DNA of 32,910 nt from an uncultured Eubacteriales bacterium (GTDB taxonomy: Bacteria > Bacillota > Clostridia > Christensenellales > Aristaeellaceae). The notes beneath the pieces are model-generated. The model saw only the letters and a list, made by a program, of their open reading frames with translations. It was not told where the DNA came from and did no database searches. Numbering within the stretch: position 1 is the stretch's first letter; every line of letters begins with the position of its first letter. The stretch lies in contig CACYZW010000046.1 of assembly GCA_902778995.1 (NCBI GenBank), forward strand, positions 1 through 32,910, given 5' to 3'. Below, piece by piece: positions 24,183-32,910 of this stretch. The position numbers were made by a program, and so were the translations under genes.

Positions 24183-25760
24183 ATGAATATCGTATCTCTG
24201 CTTTACCTGGCGTTCGTGGCCGGCGTGGCGCTGGTTTATTTTGTCACGCCACGCCGGTTTCGTTGGGTCACATTGCTGGTTGCCAGCGTGATCAACTATC
24301 TCGCCTACGATTTGAAGCTGGCGGTATGGCTGTTCATTACGTCGCTATCCATTTACTTTGGCGGCCTGCTGATTGACCGTCAGGAGCAGAAATATCTCGC
24401 ACAACTCAAGACCGCTGATCTGGACCGGGACGGTAAGCGGGCGCTGAAAAAACAAAATGAGCGCGTCAAGCGGCGCTACGCGGCGCTGGTCGCGGCCGTC
24501 AATATCGCCATATGGGTCGTCTTCAAGTTTGCCGACCTGTTTATACTCACCCTGAACAGGTACCTGTCTGCGGAAATCAGCCTGTGGCACCTGATGCTGC
24601 CCCTGGGGATATCCTTCTATACGCTCCAGGCCATCAGCTATGTGATGGATCTTACAAGGGGCAAATGCGAGGTTCAAAAGAACTACTGCAAACTGCTGCT
24701 GTGGCTTTGCTTCTTTCCTCAGATGCTCCAGGGGCCTATCTGCCGCTATCGGGAGACCGCGCCCCAGCTGTACGCGCCCCACGATTTCGATTACCGCCGC
24801 GTGAAATTCGGCATGCAGCGCATGCTGTGGGGCTATTTCAAAAAGCTCGTGATCGCGGACAGGGTCGTCAGCCTTTCCGACAAGATTTTCGGAAATTCGA
24901 TCGAGTACCAGGGCGTTGTGTTCGTCGTCGGCGCGCTGGCCTATACAATACAGATCTACGCTGATTTTTCCGGCGGCATGGACATCATCGGCGGCGCGGC
25001 AGAGATATTGGGCGTTAACATGCCCGTCAATTTTGAACGCCCCTACTTTTCCAGAAGCATATCCGAATACTGGCGCAGGTGGCACATCACGCTGGGCGCG
25101 TGGTTCAGGGATTACGTGTTCTATCCCCTGTCCATATCAAAGGGCGCCCAGAAGCTGAGCGCCGCCTGCCGCAAGCGCCTCGGGCCCAACCTGTCCAAGA
25201 TGATTCCCACGTATCTTGCGATGGTGCTGGTTTGGATACTCAACGGCATATGGCACGGCGCGGGCTGGCAGTTTGTGGCCTTTGGCATGTACCAGGGCGT
25301 GCTGATCGTGCTGGGGATGCAATTTGAGCCGGTATTTGACTGGATCATCCGTCGCCTGAAGATCCGCACCGACTGCTTCAGCTGGCGGCTGTGGCAGCGG
25401 TTGAGGACGCTTGTGCTGATCATGGGCGGGCGCATCATCTTCAAGGCCAGCGGCCTGTATGAGGCGATGCGCATCGGCTGGAGCATTCTGAAGATTCACA
25501 ACGTCTGGATTTTTACGGACGGCACGTTTTTCAAGCTGGGGCTGGACGCCTGGAACATGTTTGTGCTTTTCGTGGCGGTGCTCGTGCTGCTGACGGTGAG
25601 CATTTTACAGGAAAAGGGCGTTCATATCCGCGAAGCCATCGAGAAGCAGAACCTTGTATTCCGGTGGGGATTGTACATCGCGGCCATCGTCACGGTCGTT
25701 TTGCTGGGCATCTATGGGCCGAGATATGACGCGGCGGGATTTGTTTACGCCGGTTTCTGA
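24183..25760 (+). CDS. MBOAT-family membrane O-acyltransferase (DltB/AlgI-like)
   Basis: A 525-residue polytopic protein with about 11 hydrophobic helices. MBOAT landmarks are present: the first conserved His in RRWHITLGAWFRDYVFYPL (His301) and the catalytic His in LNGIWHGAGW (His358), plus YADFSGGMDIIGGAAEILG and RPYFSRSISEYW. Family members pass acyl groups from a carrier protein across the membrane to extracellular polymers (D-alanine on teichoic acid for DltB, acetyl on alginate for AlgI). It starts at ATG 24183, 22 bases after the carrier-protein gene. A downstream insertion of cytoplasmic basic sequence (KGAQKLSAACRKRLGPNLSK) resembles AlgI-type members. Confidence 0.92.
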   Translation: MNIVSLLYLAFVAGVALVYFVTPRRFRWVTLLVASVINYLAYDLKLAVWLFITSLSIYFGGLLIDRQEQKYLAQLKTADLDRDGKRALKKQNERVKRRYAALVAAVNIAIWVVFKFADLFILTLNRYLSAEISLWHLMLPLGISFYTLQAISYVMDLTRGKCEVQKNYCKLLLWLCFFPQMLQGPICRYRETAPQLYAPHDFDYRRVKFGMQRMLWGYFKKLVIADRVVSLSDKIFGNSIEYQGVVFVVGALAYTIQIYADFSGGMDIIGGAAEILGVNMPVNFERPYFSRSISEYWRRWHITLGAWFRDYVFYPLSISKGAQKLSAACRKRLGPNLSKMIPTYLAMVLVWILNGIWHGAGWQFVAFGMYQGVLIVLGMQFEPVFDWIIRRLKIRTDCFSWRLWQRLRTLVLIMGGRIIFKASGLYEAMRIGWSILKIHNVWIFTDGTFFKLGLDAWNMFVLFVAVLVLLTVSILQEKGVHIREAIEKQNLVFRWGLYIAAIVTVVLLGIYGPRYDAAGFVYAGF

Positions 25761-25801
25761 CGGAACGACGGAAGATTTCAGTAAAGAGAGGGTCATGCTC
25801 A

Positions 25802-27436
25802 ATGAGCCTGAGAATCAAGAGGATCGTGAGCGCGGTGGTTTTTCTGTCGCTGACTGTCTTTGTCATCAACTGGCTGCAAAACCTGGTGACGCCCAAATAC
25901 GATTGGCCGGAGCACAATCGGCGCTCGCTCAAAAGCGTCCGAAGCGCCTTTCTGGAGCCCAAAAACAGCCTGGATGCCATCTATTTGGGAACCAGCCAGA
26001 CCTTTTGCTCCATCTCGCCGATGGACATCTACGACAGCAGCCACATTCGCTCCTACAATCTGGCGACCATCGCCCAGCGCGTTCCCGTGGCCTACTACAT
26101 GCTGCGGGGCATATTGAGGCGGCAGTCGCCCAAATTGGTGGTGATTGACGCCAGCGGCTTTTTCTATACCCAGGAGGAGCTGATGGTGACCGGCAAGTGG
26201 GAGGAGATGGTGGACAGCCTTCCGCTGAGCTGCTACCGGGAAAAGCTGGACATGATGAAGGACATCGCCATCATGCAGGGCCGGGAGGACGACACGGGGT
26301 ACCTGATGAGCGCGATCATACCGCTGCTGAGATACCACAAGAATTACAAGGTTAAAAAGGAATATTTTCAGGAGCACTATCTGCATCAGCTTTACCAGCG
26401 CAAGGGCTACGTCGCCACCTACAATTTTGTGGCCGTGGACAAAACCGAGGTCAAAACCGCAAAGGCCATGCTGGATGTCAACGACACCTTTGCCAGCGAT
26501 GACGACAAAATTGAAACGCTGGAGGACTGCATACGCGCCAACGAGCCCTATCTTGAAAAGCTGCGGGATCTGTGCCACGCCCACGGCGCGGAAATCGCCT
26601 TTGTAAAGGTTCCCGTATGCACCAATACCCGGGCGAGGGGCTACTGGAGCGCCAACAAGCACGAAATGACCCAGGCCCTGGCGGATCGCCTCGGCGTCAA
26701 ATTCCTGGACATGTGCTATGAGGATCTGGGCCTCGATTGGCAGTACGACAGCTTCGACGGCGGCATCCACGTCAACCATCGCGGCGCGCGAAAGATCAGT
26801 GCCAGGCTGCTGGACTGGATGCAACAGGAATTCGGCCTGTCCTCCGAGCCCAATGAAAAGCTGGACAGGCAGTGGGCCTACCAGAGCGACGTCTTTGCCA
26901 GCGAGGTGGAATACCTGGATCTGGAGTTGGAGCACGACCTGTTCAAATTCTTTGATCGGGTTGAGCAGGGGGATTATACCCTGTTCACCACCGTGTCCAA
27001 TGGCCTCGGCGACCACTGGAGCGACGAAGCCCAGCGCAGGTTAGAGGCGCTTACGGGCACAAAGCGGGATCTTCGGGATGCAAAAAACGCCGCCTATATC
27101 AGCGTTTCAAGCCACGGCCGCATCATCGAGGAGCGGCATGGCAAGAAGTCGTGCACCATCGAAGCGACCCTTGGGGACGGGCTGCGCTACAAGGCCGTCA
27201 GCAAGACCGGCAAGGGCAAGAAAAACGGCATGGTCGATATATGGGGCGTCGATTACGCGCCCGAGGGCAGGGGCATACATTTCGTGGTGTATGACAACAA
27301 CCTGGGCTGCGTCGTGGACAGCGTCTGCTTCGACACCTCGACCGCGGAGCTGACCGCCCTGCAGGAAACGCGGTATCAATATGTAATGCGCGAAAGGCTG
27401 ATCGAATACGTCCACGGACGAATGAACGGAATGTGA
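25802..27436 (+). CDS. SGNH-type membrane-anchored protein, DltD/AlgX-like partner of the MBOAT
   Basis: A 544-residue protein with one N-terminal membrane anchor (residues 6-24) and an extracytoplasmic SGNH-hydrolase-like domain. The nucleophile Ser65 lies in YLGTSQTFCSIS, and the Asp319-His323 pair in DGGIHVNHRGARK. A C-terminal domain of about 190 residues, beta-rich and basic, has no recognised family and is absent from DltD. It starts at ATG 25802 behind AGAGAGGG, 41 bases after the MBOAT gene, the usual dltB-dltD adjacency. It likely completes acyl transfer to the polymer on the outside of the membrane. Confidence 0.83.
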   Translation: MSLRIKRIVSAVVFLSLTVFVINWLQNLVTPKYDWPEHNRRSLKSVRSAFLEPKNSLDAIYLGTSQTFCSISPMDIYDSSHIRSYNLATIAQRVPVAYYMLRGILRRQSPKLVVIDASGFFYTQEELMVTGKWEEMVDSLPLSCYREKLDMMKDIAIMQGREDDTGYLMSAIIPLLRYHKNYKVKKEYFQEHYLHQLYQRKGYVATYNFVAVDKTEVKTAKAMLDVNDTFASDDDKIETLEDCIRANEPYLEKLRDLCHAHGAEIAFVKVPVCTNTRARGYWSANKHEMTQALADRLGVKFLDMCYEDLGLDWQYDSFDGGIHVNHRGARKISARLLDWMQQEFGLSSEPNEKLDRQWAYQSDVFASEVEYLDLELEHDLFKFFDRVEQGDYTLFTTVSNGLGDHWSDEAQRRLEALTGTKRDLRDAKNAAYISVSSHGRIIEERHGKKSCTIEATLGDGLRYKAVSKTGKGKKNGMVDIWGVDYAPEGRGIHFVVYDNNLGCVVDSVCFDTSTAELTALQETRYQYVMRERLIEYVHGRMNGM

Positions 27437-27474
27437 TTTCGTCCGGACCGCCGAGCGGCTGCGGAGGAAAGGCA

Positions 27475-30339
27475 TTGGCTGAAAAGAAGGATTTCAGTTT
27501 GAGAAACGCCGTGCAGGGCGTGGCTTCCATGGCCCTGCTGTGTTTCGTCATGTTCGGCGATCCGACCCGTCTGCCAACGCAGTGGCTGGCATCCATTCCA
27601 GGCGGGCCATTGACTTCCCCCTGGGCGTTCGTGGTTTGCATGGCGCTGCTGTATTTCATCGAGGGATCGAAGGCCGCGGAATGGATGGTTGGAAAGCCCG
27701 TTTCCCCGGTAAAACGGGTGCTCGATTGCTACATTCCCTATTGGAAGGTCTGTGCGCCGCTGGTGCTGATCGGAGGCCTGTTCTTCTGCGAGATTTCGGA
27801 ATCGCCGATCTACTGCCCTATGTTCAGAAACCTCGGCTTCCTGAATGTCTCCCGAGCGGTGGTGGCGCTGTCCAACAACATCCACGAGGGCACCTGGCTG
27901 ATTTCCTCTGTGGCGATATGCGCCTTTTGCGCCTCGCTGCACCGCACTGTAAGGGAAAGGGCGGGAGGCGCCCTGGCGCTTCTGACGCTGGCGGGCGGCA
28001 TCGCGGCGCAGGCAGTGCTGTACCTGAAGGTCATGCCCTTCATGTACAACAGCCGGGTGTACAGAATCGCCGCAATCGTCGGCCCGACGGCATACATGCT
28101 GGGCTTTTTGCTGTTTCAGCCGGGGGGCTTCGCCGCGCGCAGGCTTGGCCGGCTTGAGGCGGGGGGGAACCGCACGCTTATGGCCCTCTCCCGACCCTTC
28201 AGGTTTATCGGGCGCAACTGGACGGTCTTCTGGATGGCCCAGTTCTACGCCGCGATGTATTACTATCACGTCGCGGCGTCGGTGTACGCGGCGACGCGCA
28301 GCGCCGTGGCGAGCTATCTGATCTTCCTTGCCATGACCATGCTTTTGCTGTACGGACTGGAATGGGGCTATCGCAGGCTCTGCGCCGCCGTCTCACGCAG
28401 CTGGCGGGCTGTACCGGCGATACTGCTGACGCTGGCCGTGCCCTTCCTGCTGCGCCTGGCGCTGGAGGTCTCCATGGATTCCTACGCCCAGTTCGGCCAC
28501 CTGGCCGCCCAGCAGTGGCCGATACGGGCGATGGTCAACGTGCTGGCGATATTCTCCCTGATCCTGATACTCCGGGCGCTGATTGGACACTGGCTGCCGG
28601 CGGGATTGATCGTGACCGGTCTGATGACGCTGCTGGGCGTCGCCAACCATTACACCATGAAATTTCACGGCGCGCTGCTGACAGCGGAGGACATTCACAA
28701 CCTCGGCACCGTTTCCGGCGTGATCGGGGCCTACGACCTGTCATTGGACGCCGTTGCGGGGCGCATACTGCTGCTTGGCGCGGCGGCGGCGGCCTGCTGC
28801 GTATTGTCCTGGGCGTTTTCCAGAGCCCTGCGCGACCTCTATACCCGCAGGCAGCGCTGGGTCAACCGGGGCGCGTGCCTGCTGACAGCGGCGTTGAGCC
28901 TGTATTTCTGCTATTTTTCAGCCGTCCCGATCATCGCCAGGGAGGACAATATCTGGAGCTGGGGCAGCCTTTACGCGAAGATCGGCTATTTTTCCGGCAC
29001 GGTGGAATCGACGCTGGCGAACATGGAGTTCTCTGTCTACAGGCCGGAGGACTATTCCGACGAGCGCATCGCCGAGATCGCGGAAAGGGCGGTGGCGAGC
29101 CGGGCGGCAGCGCCCGAGGCGGAGAGCCCGAAGCAGCCCTGCCCGGACATCGTGATGATCCTCAACGAGTCATGGTACGACCTTGACATGTACATCGACA
29201 CCCATGCGGACGTGGATTATCTGAAAAACTACCGGGCGCTGGACAACGCCGTCAAGGGCTACGCGGAGGTTCCGTTGACCGGCGGGGGCACCAACGGCAC
29301 GGAATATGAAATGCTCACCGGCAATTCCATGACGCTCATCAACGCCTACGCGCCGTTCAACCGGCTCAACTTCACCGACGCGCTGTCGCTGCCGCAATAC
29401 TTGAAGCAGTTCGGGTATTCGACCATCGCCGCCCATCCCCATGAATCCCAGAACTATCACCGGGGCATGAGCTGGTCGCAGCTGGGCATTGACCAGAGCT
29501 TTTTCGTCCATGATTTTACCGATCTGGAATACTATGCCGACAGGCACAGGGATCACGAGATCACCGATACCTGCGCGCTGAAAAACGTGATTCGGTTCAT
29601 GGACGCGATGCCTGCCCAGAAGCCCCGGTTCGCCTTTCTGGTCACCATGCAGAACCACGGCGAATGGAACGCCAACAAGCCCGAGCAGGCGGTGGTTCAC
29701 GCCAAAACAGGCGTGGCGGACCCCAGCCTTGCGGCCCAGATAGACGAATACCTTTCCTGCATGACCTACACGGACGCGATGATCGGCTTTATGCAGGATT
29801 ACTATACCCGGCTGTATGAAGAGACGGGGAGAAGGGTCGTCGTGTGCATGGTGGGGGACCACTCGCCCAGCTTTTTGACCGAGCTGGGGCCGATATGCAA
29901 GTGGTCGGACAGGGCTGTGGCCGAGCGCAAGGGCAAGATGACGCCCTACTTCATCTGGGCCAACTATCCGCTGGACCTGAACGAAGCCGCCCTCGCCGAC
30001 GCGGGAGACATGGATCTGTGCTGCCTCATGCCTGCCACGCTGCGGGCGGCGGGGCTGCCGCTGTCCTATTACTACGGGTATATCCTCGATATGAACCGGG
30101 ACGTGGCGGTCTATACCAACGTGGGCTCGGAGACGGCGCAGCAGACGCGGCGAATCGCTTTCTACGATCGCGCCGGTCAGCTGCACACCGTGGACGAGGA
30201 CAGCCCCCTGGCCCGCATGGTCAGCGACTATTTCTGCATGGAATACAATCTCAACGGTGAGGACACCCGACGGGAGCCGGTCCTGTTTGAACCGGCAGGA
30301 ACAAAGAGCACAGGCGAAATCACCGTATCCGAAGGATGA
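27475..30339 (+). CDS. LTA-synthase-family phosphotransferase with extra N-terminal membrane helices
   Basis: A 954-residue membrane protein starting at TTG 27475 behind GGAGGAAA; GTG 27433 overlaps the previous stop and is less likely. About 13 hydrophobic helices occupy residues 1-490, roughly eight more than the five of standard LtaS. The C-terminal extracellular sulfatase-like domain keeps the catalytic set: Glu565 in ILNESWYD, Thr606 nucleophile in GGGTNGTEYEMLTG, and Asp795-His796 in VGDHSPSF, with AAHPHESQNYHRG as the conserved His region. Expected activity is transfer of glycerol-phosphate, or another phospholipid head group, to a polymer or glycan. Its place after the MBOAT/SGNH genes suggests that the same surface polymer is made and acylated here. 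Confidence 0.88.
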   Translation: MAEKKDFSLRNAVQGVASMALLCFVMFGDPTRLPTQWLASIPGGPLTSPWAFVVCMALLYFIEGSKAAEWMVGKPVSPVKRVLDCYIPYWKVCAPLVLIGGLFFCEISESPIYCPMFRNLGFLNVSRAVVALSNNIHEGTWLISSVAICAFCASLHRTVRERAGGALALLTLAGGIAAQAVLYLKVMPFMYNSRVYRIAAIVGPTAYMLGFLLFQPGGFAARRLGRLEAGGNRTLMALSRPFRFIGRNWTVFWMAQFYAAMYYYHVAASVYAATRSAVASYLIFLAMTMLLLYGLEWGYRRLCAAVSRSWRAVPAILLTLAVPFLLRLALEVSMDSYAQFGHLAAQQWPIRAMVNVLAIFSLILILRALIGHWLPAGLIVTGLMTLLGVANHYTMKFHGALLTAEDIHNLGTVSGVIGAYDLSLDAVAGRILLLGAAAAACCVLSWAFSRALRDLYTRRQRWVNRGACLLTAALSLYFCYFSAVPIIAREDNIWSWGSLYAKIGYFSGTVESTLANMEFSVYRPEDYSDERIAEIAERAVASRAAAPEAESPKQPCPDIVMILNESWYDLDMYIDTHADVDYLKNYRALDNAVKGYAEVPLTGGGTNGTEYEMLTGNSMTLINAYAPFNRLNFTDALSLPQYLKQFGYSTIAAHPHESQNYHRGMSWSQLGIDQSFFVHDFTDLEYYADRHRDHEITDTCALKNVIRFMDAMPAQKPRFAFLVTMQNHGEWNANKPEQAVVHAKTGVADPSLAAQIDEYLSCMTYTDAMIGFMQDYYTRLYEETGRRVVVCMVGDHSPSFLTELGPICKWSDRAVAERKGKMTPYFIWANYPLDLNEAALADAGDMDLCCLMPATLRAAGLPLSYYYGYILDMNRDVAVYTNVGSETAQQTRRIAFYDRAGQLHTVDEDSPLARMVSDYFCMEYNLNGEDTRREPVLFEPAGTKSTGEITVSEG

Positions 30340-30358
30340 CATTGTGGAGGTTCGTCGA

Positions 30359-32056
30359 TTGAAAAACAGACGAAGAGGCGCGCTGTACTGCATATTGGGT
30401 GGAGCGTTGATCGTCGCCCTGCTGATCTATGTTCTGACGGCGGGCGGGCGCGACGCCCGGACGGTGACGCCCGTGCGCATCTCCAGAGAGTCCGGGTTTT
30501 ATAATGAGCCGTTCTATCTGGAGATGACCTGCGACAGGGGAGAGATTCGCTATACCCTGGATTCCACCGAGCCGGATGAGCATTCGCTTCTGTATACCCA
30601 GCCCATACTGATCGAGGATGCCAGCGCCAGGGAAAACGTGTACAGCATGATAGAGGATGTCTGCATCGAGCTGAGGACGGATATTCTCAAAATTGCGGGT
30701 CGTGAGCCCAAGTATGGGTTTAAGACGCCGGTACAGCCGGTGGACAAGGCCACGGTCATACGCGCCGTTTGTATCGACGCCTTTGGCAACCGGAGCGAGA
30801 TCGTCAACCGGGTGTACTTTGTCGGGTTCGATCAAAAGGAAGCCTACGATGGCATGAATATCATCTCCATCGTCACCAATCCCGACAATCTGTTCGACTT
30901 TGAAAAGGGCATATACGTCCTGGGGAAGACCTTTGACGATACGCTTGTAGAGGGCGCGGGCGTCCCGCCGGCCCTGCCCAATCTGGGCAACTGGGCGGGA
31001 AATTACAAGAACCGGGGCCGCGAATGGGAGCGGGAGGCGTATGTCTGCTGCTTCGACACCGAAAGGAATGCGACGCTTTCCGGATACTACGGCATCCGGA
31101 TTCAGGGCGGCGCCAGTCGCTATATGCTCCCCAAGAGCCTGAATATTTTTGCCCGGAAGCGCTACGGCGCGGAGACTATATCCGCCATGCCCCTGTTCGG
31201 CGAGGACTGGCAGCTGAAGAGCCTGAACCTCAACGCCGGCGGGCAGGGTGTGGATACGAAGATTCACGATCTGCTGGTCAATACCCTGGCTGAGGATTGC
31301 GACGTGCTGACTCGGGAATACCAGCCCTACGAGCTGTTTCTGGACGGAGAGTACTGGGGCGTGTATTGGCTGACGCCGCGCTTCAAGGGGGATTATTTTG
31401 AGAATAAGTACCTTATCAAGGATGGCGATGTCATCGAAACCAAGATGGACCACGTCGAGGTCGGCACCGACGAGGACTATGGAGCTTACAAGGATCTGCT
31501 GCGCCTGATTGCCGACAACGATCTCACGAACGAAGAGAATTATGCCCGCGTCTGCGAAGCCATCGACCTTGAAAGCTGGATCGACTACTATGCCATAGAG
31601 CTGTACATCGCCAACACCGACTGGCCAAACAACAATCGCTCCCTTTGGCGCGTTCGCAACGTAGAAAACCAGCCGGACGCGGACGGCAAGTGGCGGTGGG
31701 TGATGTTCGACGTCAACCTTTCGATGAATCCCGAGCGTGCGGAGGACAATTTTGTGAACCGCACCGCCAAGCGCGACGCGATATTCGCCAGTCTGCTGGA
31801 GAACAAGTCCTTTAAGAAGGCGCTGTATGCTAGGCTTGTGAGGCTGGCGAAGAGTACATTCAAGCCCAAGCGTGTGGATGCCTTTGTGGACGATTACGTC
31901 GCAAAAATGCGTCACGCCATGGGCAATGAATACGCCCGATTCAGAAACGACAGGACGGAGGAAGATTTTATAAAGAGCTGCGAGGACATCAAGACCTTCT
32001 TTCACAAGAGGTATGATTATATTCTGGAGGCATACGGTGGAAAAAAGAAGAAATAA
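30359..32056 (+). CDS. CotH-family secreted or membrane-anchored protein kinase
   Basis: A 565-residue protein with an N-terminal membrane anchor (LYCILGGALIVALLIYVLTA). The start is TTG 30359, 8 bases after GTGGAGG; the frame is open from 30257 but that region overlaps the LTA-synthase gene. After the anchor comes a chitobiase C-terminal-like beta domain (FYNEPFYLEMTC, GEIRYTLDSTEP). The CotH core has GIRIQGGASRYMLPKSLNIF, YELFLDGEYWGVYWLTPRF, NTDWPNNNRSLWR and WRWVMFDVNLSM with the metal-binding Asp. CotH proteins are atypical kinases, first known from spore coats but also found in vegetative envelope clusters. Here it forms a set with the VTC and DUF4956 genes, so a spore role should not be assumed. 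Confidence 0.9.
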   Translation: MKNRRRGALYCILGGALIVALLIYVLTAGGRDARTVTPVRISRESGFYNEPFYLEMTCDRGEIRYTLDSTEPDEHSLLYTQPILIEDASARENVYSMIEDVCIELRTDILKIAGREPKYGFKTPVQPVDKATVIRAVCIDAFGNRSEIVNRVYFVGFDQKEAYDGMNIISIVTNPDNLFDFEKGIYVLGKTFDDTLVEGAGVPPALPNLGNWAGNYKNRGREWEREAYVCCFDTERNATLSGYYGIRIQGGASRYMLPKSLNIFARKRYGAETISAMPLFGEDWQLKSLNLNAGGQGVDTKIHDLLVNTLAEDCDVLTREYQPYELFLDGEYWGVYWLTPRFKGDYFENKYLIKDGDVIETKMDHVEVGTDEDYGAYKDLLRLIADNDLTNEENYARVCEAIDLESWIDYYAIELYIANTDWPNNNRSLWRVRNVENQPDADGKWRWVMFDVNLSMNPERAEDNFVNRTAKRDAIFASLLENKSFKKALYARLVRLAKSTFKPKRVDAFVDDYVAKMRHAMGNEYARFRNDRTEEDFIKSCEDIKTFFHKRYDYILEAYGGKKKK

Positions 32057-32771
32057 GACGGTGCTCCAGTCGGATAAGTACCGCCACGAGCTCAAATATA
32101 TTTGCAGCGATATTGAACTGAGGATTGTGGAACAGAAGCTCAGGATGGTGATGTGCCCGGACGTCCATGCCGATGAAAACGGCGAATACCTGATACGCAG
32201 CGTCTACTTCGACGACTTTCACAGGAGTCGGTTTTTTGAAAATGAGGACGGCGTCGATCCGAGGGAGAAGTTTCGGATTCGTGCCTACAACTGCTCCGAC
32301 GCGCGGATCACGCTGGAAAAAAAGATCAAGAGCCACGGCATGACGGCGAAAAAGAGCTGCCTGATTGACCGCGAGACCTGCAGAAGGATGCTTGCGGGCG
32401 AATCCATCCGGGATCGCCTGGGGCAGCATCCGCTGCTGGACGATTGGATATTCCAGCGGGAAACCGTGGGCCTGAGGCCCGTGATGCTGGGGGAGTACGT
32501 GCGCAAGCCCTATGTTTACAGGCTCGGCAATGTCAGGATAACCTTTGACCGGTATATCAGCGCGTCCCTGCGGGCGCAGGACATGTTTGAACGGCGAATA
32601 TCCAGGATCGCGGTGTTGCCGACGGGATACCACGTGCTGGAGGTCAAGTACGATGATTTCCTGCCGGACGTCATCTATCAGCTGATCGACAGCGGTCACA
32701 TGCGGCAAACCACATTTTCCAAATTCTATCTGGGCTGCAAGGCGATAGGAGGCAATATCTATGGGCTTTAA
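32037..32771 (+). CDS. VTC-domain protein, polyphosphate-polymerase type
   Basis: A 244-residue protein consisting only of the VTC catalytic tunnel domain. The start is GTG 32037 behind CTGGAGG and overlaps the CotH gene by 20 bases. The basic residues that line the tunnel are visible in order: KYRHELKYI, IRSVYFDD, KFRIRAYN, LEKKIK, VRITFDRYI, VLEVKYDDFLP and TTFSKFYLG. By family it would make polyphosphate from ATP or bind it. The overlap implies tight co-expression with CotH. There is no membrane segment, so it acts in the cytoplasm, perhaps at the membrane with the DUF4956 protein. Confidence 0.9.
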   Translation: MEKRRNKTVLQSDKYRHELKYICSDIELRIVEQKLRMVMCPDVHADENGEYLIRSVYFDDFHRSRFFENEDGVDPREKFRIRAYNCSDARITLEKKIKSHGMTAKKSCLIDRETCRRMLAGESIRDRLGQHPLLDDWIFQRETVGLRPVMLGEYVRKPYVYRLGNVRITFDRYISASLRAQDMFERRISRIAVLPTGYHVLEVKYDDFLPDVIYQLIDSGHMRQTTFSKFYLGCKAIGGNIYGL

Positions 32772-32910
32772 CGACATATTCAAGAAGGGCTTTCTGACAT
32801 CCTACGCGAACACGGAGATCACGTTCCGGTACGCGGTGCTGGCCATGCTGATCTGCCTGGTGATATCGCTGGTGATCTGCGGGGTGTATTACTTCAAATC
32901 GAGGAAGTAC
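32761..32910 (+). CDS. DUF4956-type membrane protein (5' end only)
   Basis: ATG 32761 follows AGGAGG and overlaps the VTC gene by 11 bases. The visible 50 codons read MGFNDIFKKGFL, then SYANTEITFRYAV and a hydrophobic helix (LAMLICLVISLVICGVYYF) before the window ends. The start and position match DUF4956 membrane proteins that regularly follow VTC and CotH genes in Firmicutes. The family call rests on this short segment and context. Confidence 0.75.
   Translation, partial: MGFNDIFKKGFLTSYANTEITFRYAVLAMLICLVISLVICGVYYFKSRKY

Noticed and set aside
30320-32095. Leftward frame of 591 codons opposite CotH
   Set aside because: CotH on the plus strand has coherent motifs; the antisense frame has none.

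Overview
The window looks like chromosomal DNA from a high-GC, Gram-positive anaerobe of the Clostridia, probably an uncultured gut or sediment lineage. The evidence is Wood-Ljungdahl corrinoid-protein genes, a nickel-handling module, lipoteichoic-acid-synthase-type and Dlt-like cell-envelope genes, a CotH/VTC/DUF4956 set, strong AGGAGG-type ribosome binding sites and frequent GTG/TTG starts. No rRNA, tRNA, CRISPR array, phage gene or intact insertion sequence was seen.

Region A (1-12136) is a signalling island built around a divergent control region (4013-4550). Leftward genes encode a lipoprotein sugar-type binding protein, a membrane diguanylate cyclase translationally coupled to it, and a membrane histidine kinase cut by the window edge. 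Rightward genes encode an APC-transporter-like protein fused to GGDEF-REC-GGDEF-EAL (1458 aa), a free Hpt protein, and a second APC-transporter-like protein fused to a histidine kinase and receiver. The two transporter-like halves are paralogues. The parts form a complete candidate phosphorelay (His561 kinase, Asp864 receiver, His60 Hpt, Asp822 receiver) ending in c-di-GMP turnover. This is the most novel-looking system in the window.

Region B (12412-14462, leftward) holds an HD-domain alarmone-hydrolase-like protein, a YfcE-type phosphoesterase and a conserved AlkZ-related protein of unknown role.

Region C (14652-16249) is a metal module. A CsoR-type repressor with a His-rich leader is divergent from a very His-rich metal-binding protein, a CooT nickel protein and a small unknown protein. 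A perfect-consensus promoter drives the rightward genes. The regulator and the His-rich protein share a similar N-terminal metal-binding leader.

Region D (16375-21181) is metF-cooC-acsD-acsC-acsE, the methyl-transfer part of the Wood-Ljungdahl pathway, closed by a strong terminator. acsC is broken by a frameshift and lacks about 45 residues. The acetyl-CoA synthase and CO dehydrogenase genes are absent here.

Region E (21627-32910) is an envelope cluster: adenylating ligase, hexapeptide acetyltransferase, acyl carrier protein, MBOAT acyltransferase and SGNH protein (a Dlt-like logic), then an LTA-synthase-type enzyme with extra membrane helices, CotH, a VTC polyphosphate-polymerase-type protein and a truncated DUF4956 protein. 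Small MITE-like repeats sit in the intergenic spaces around its first genes.
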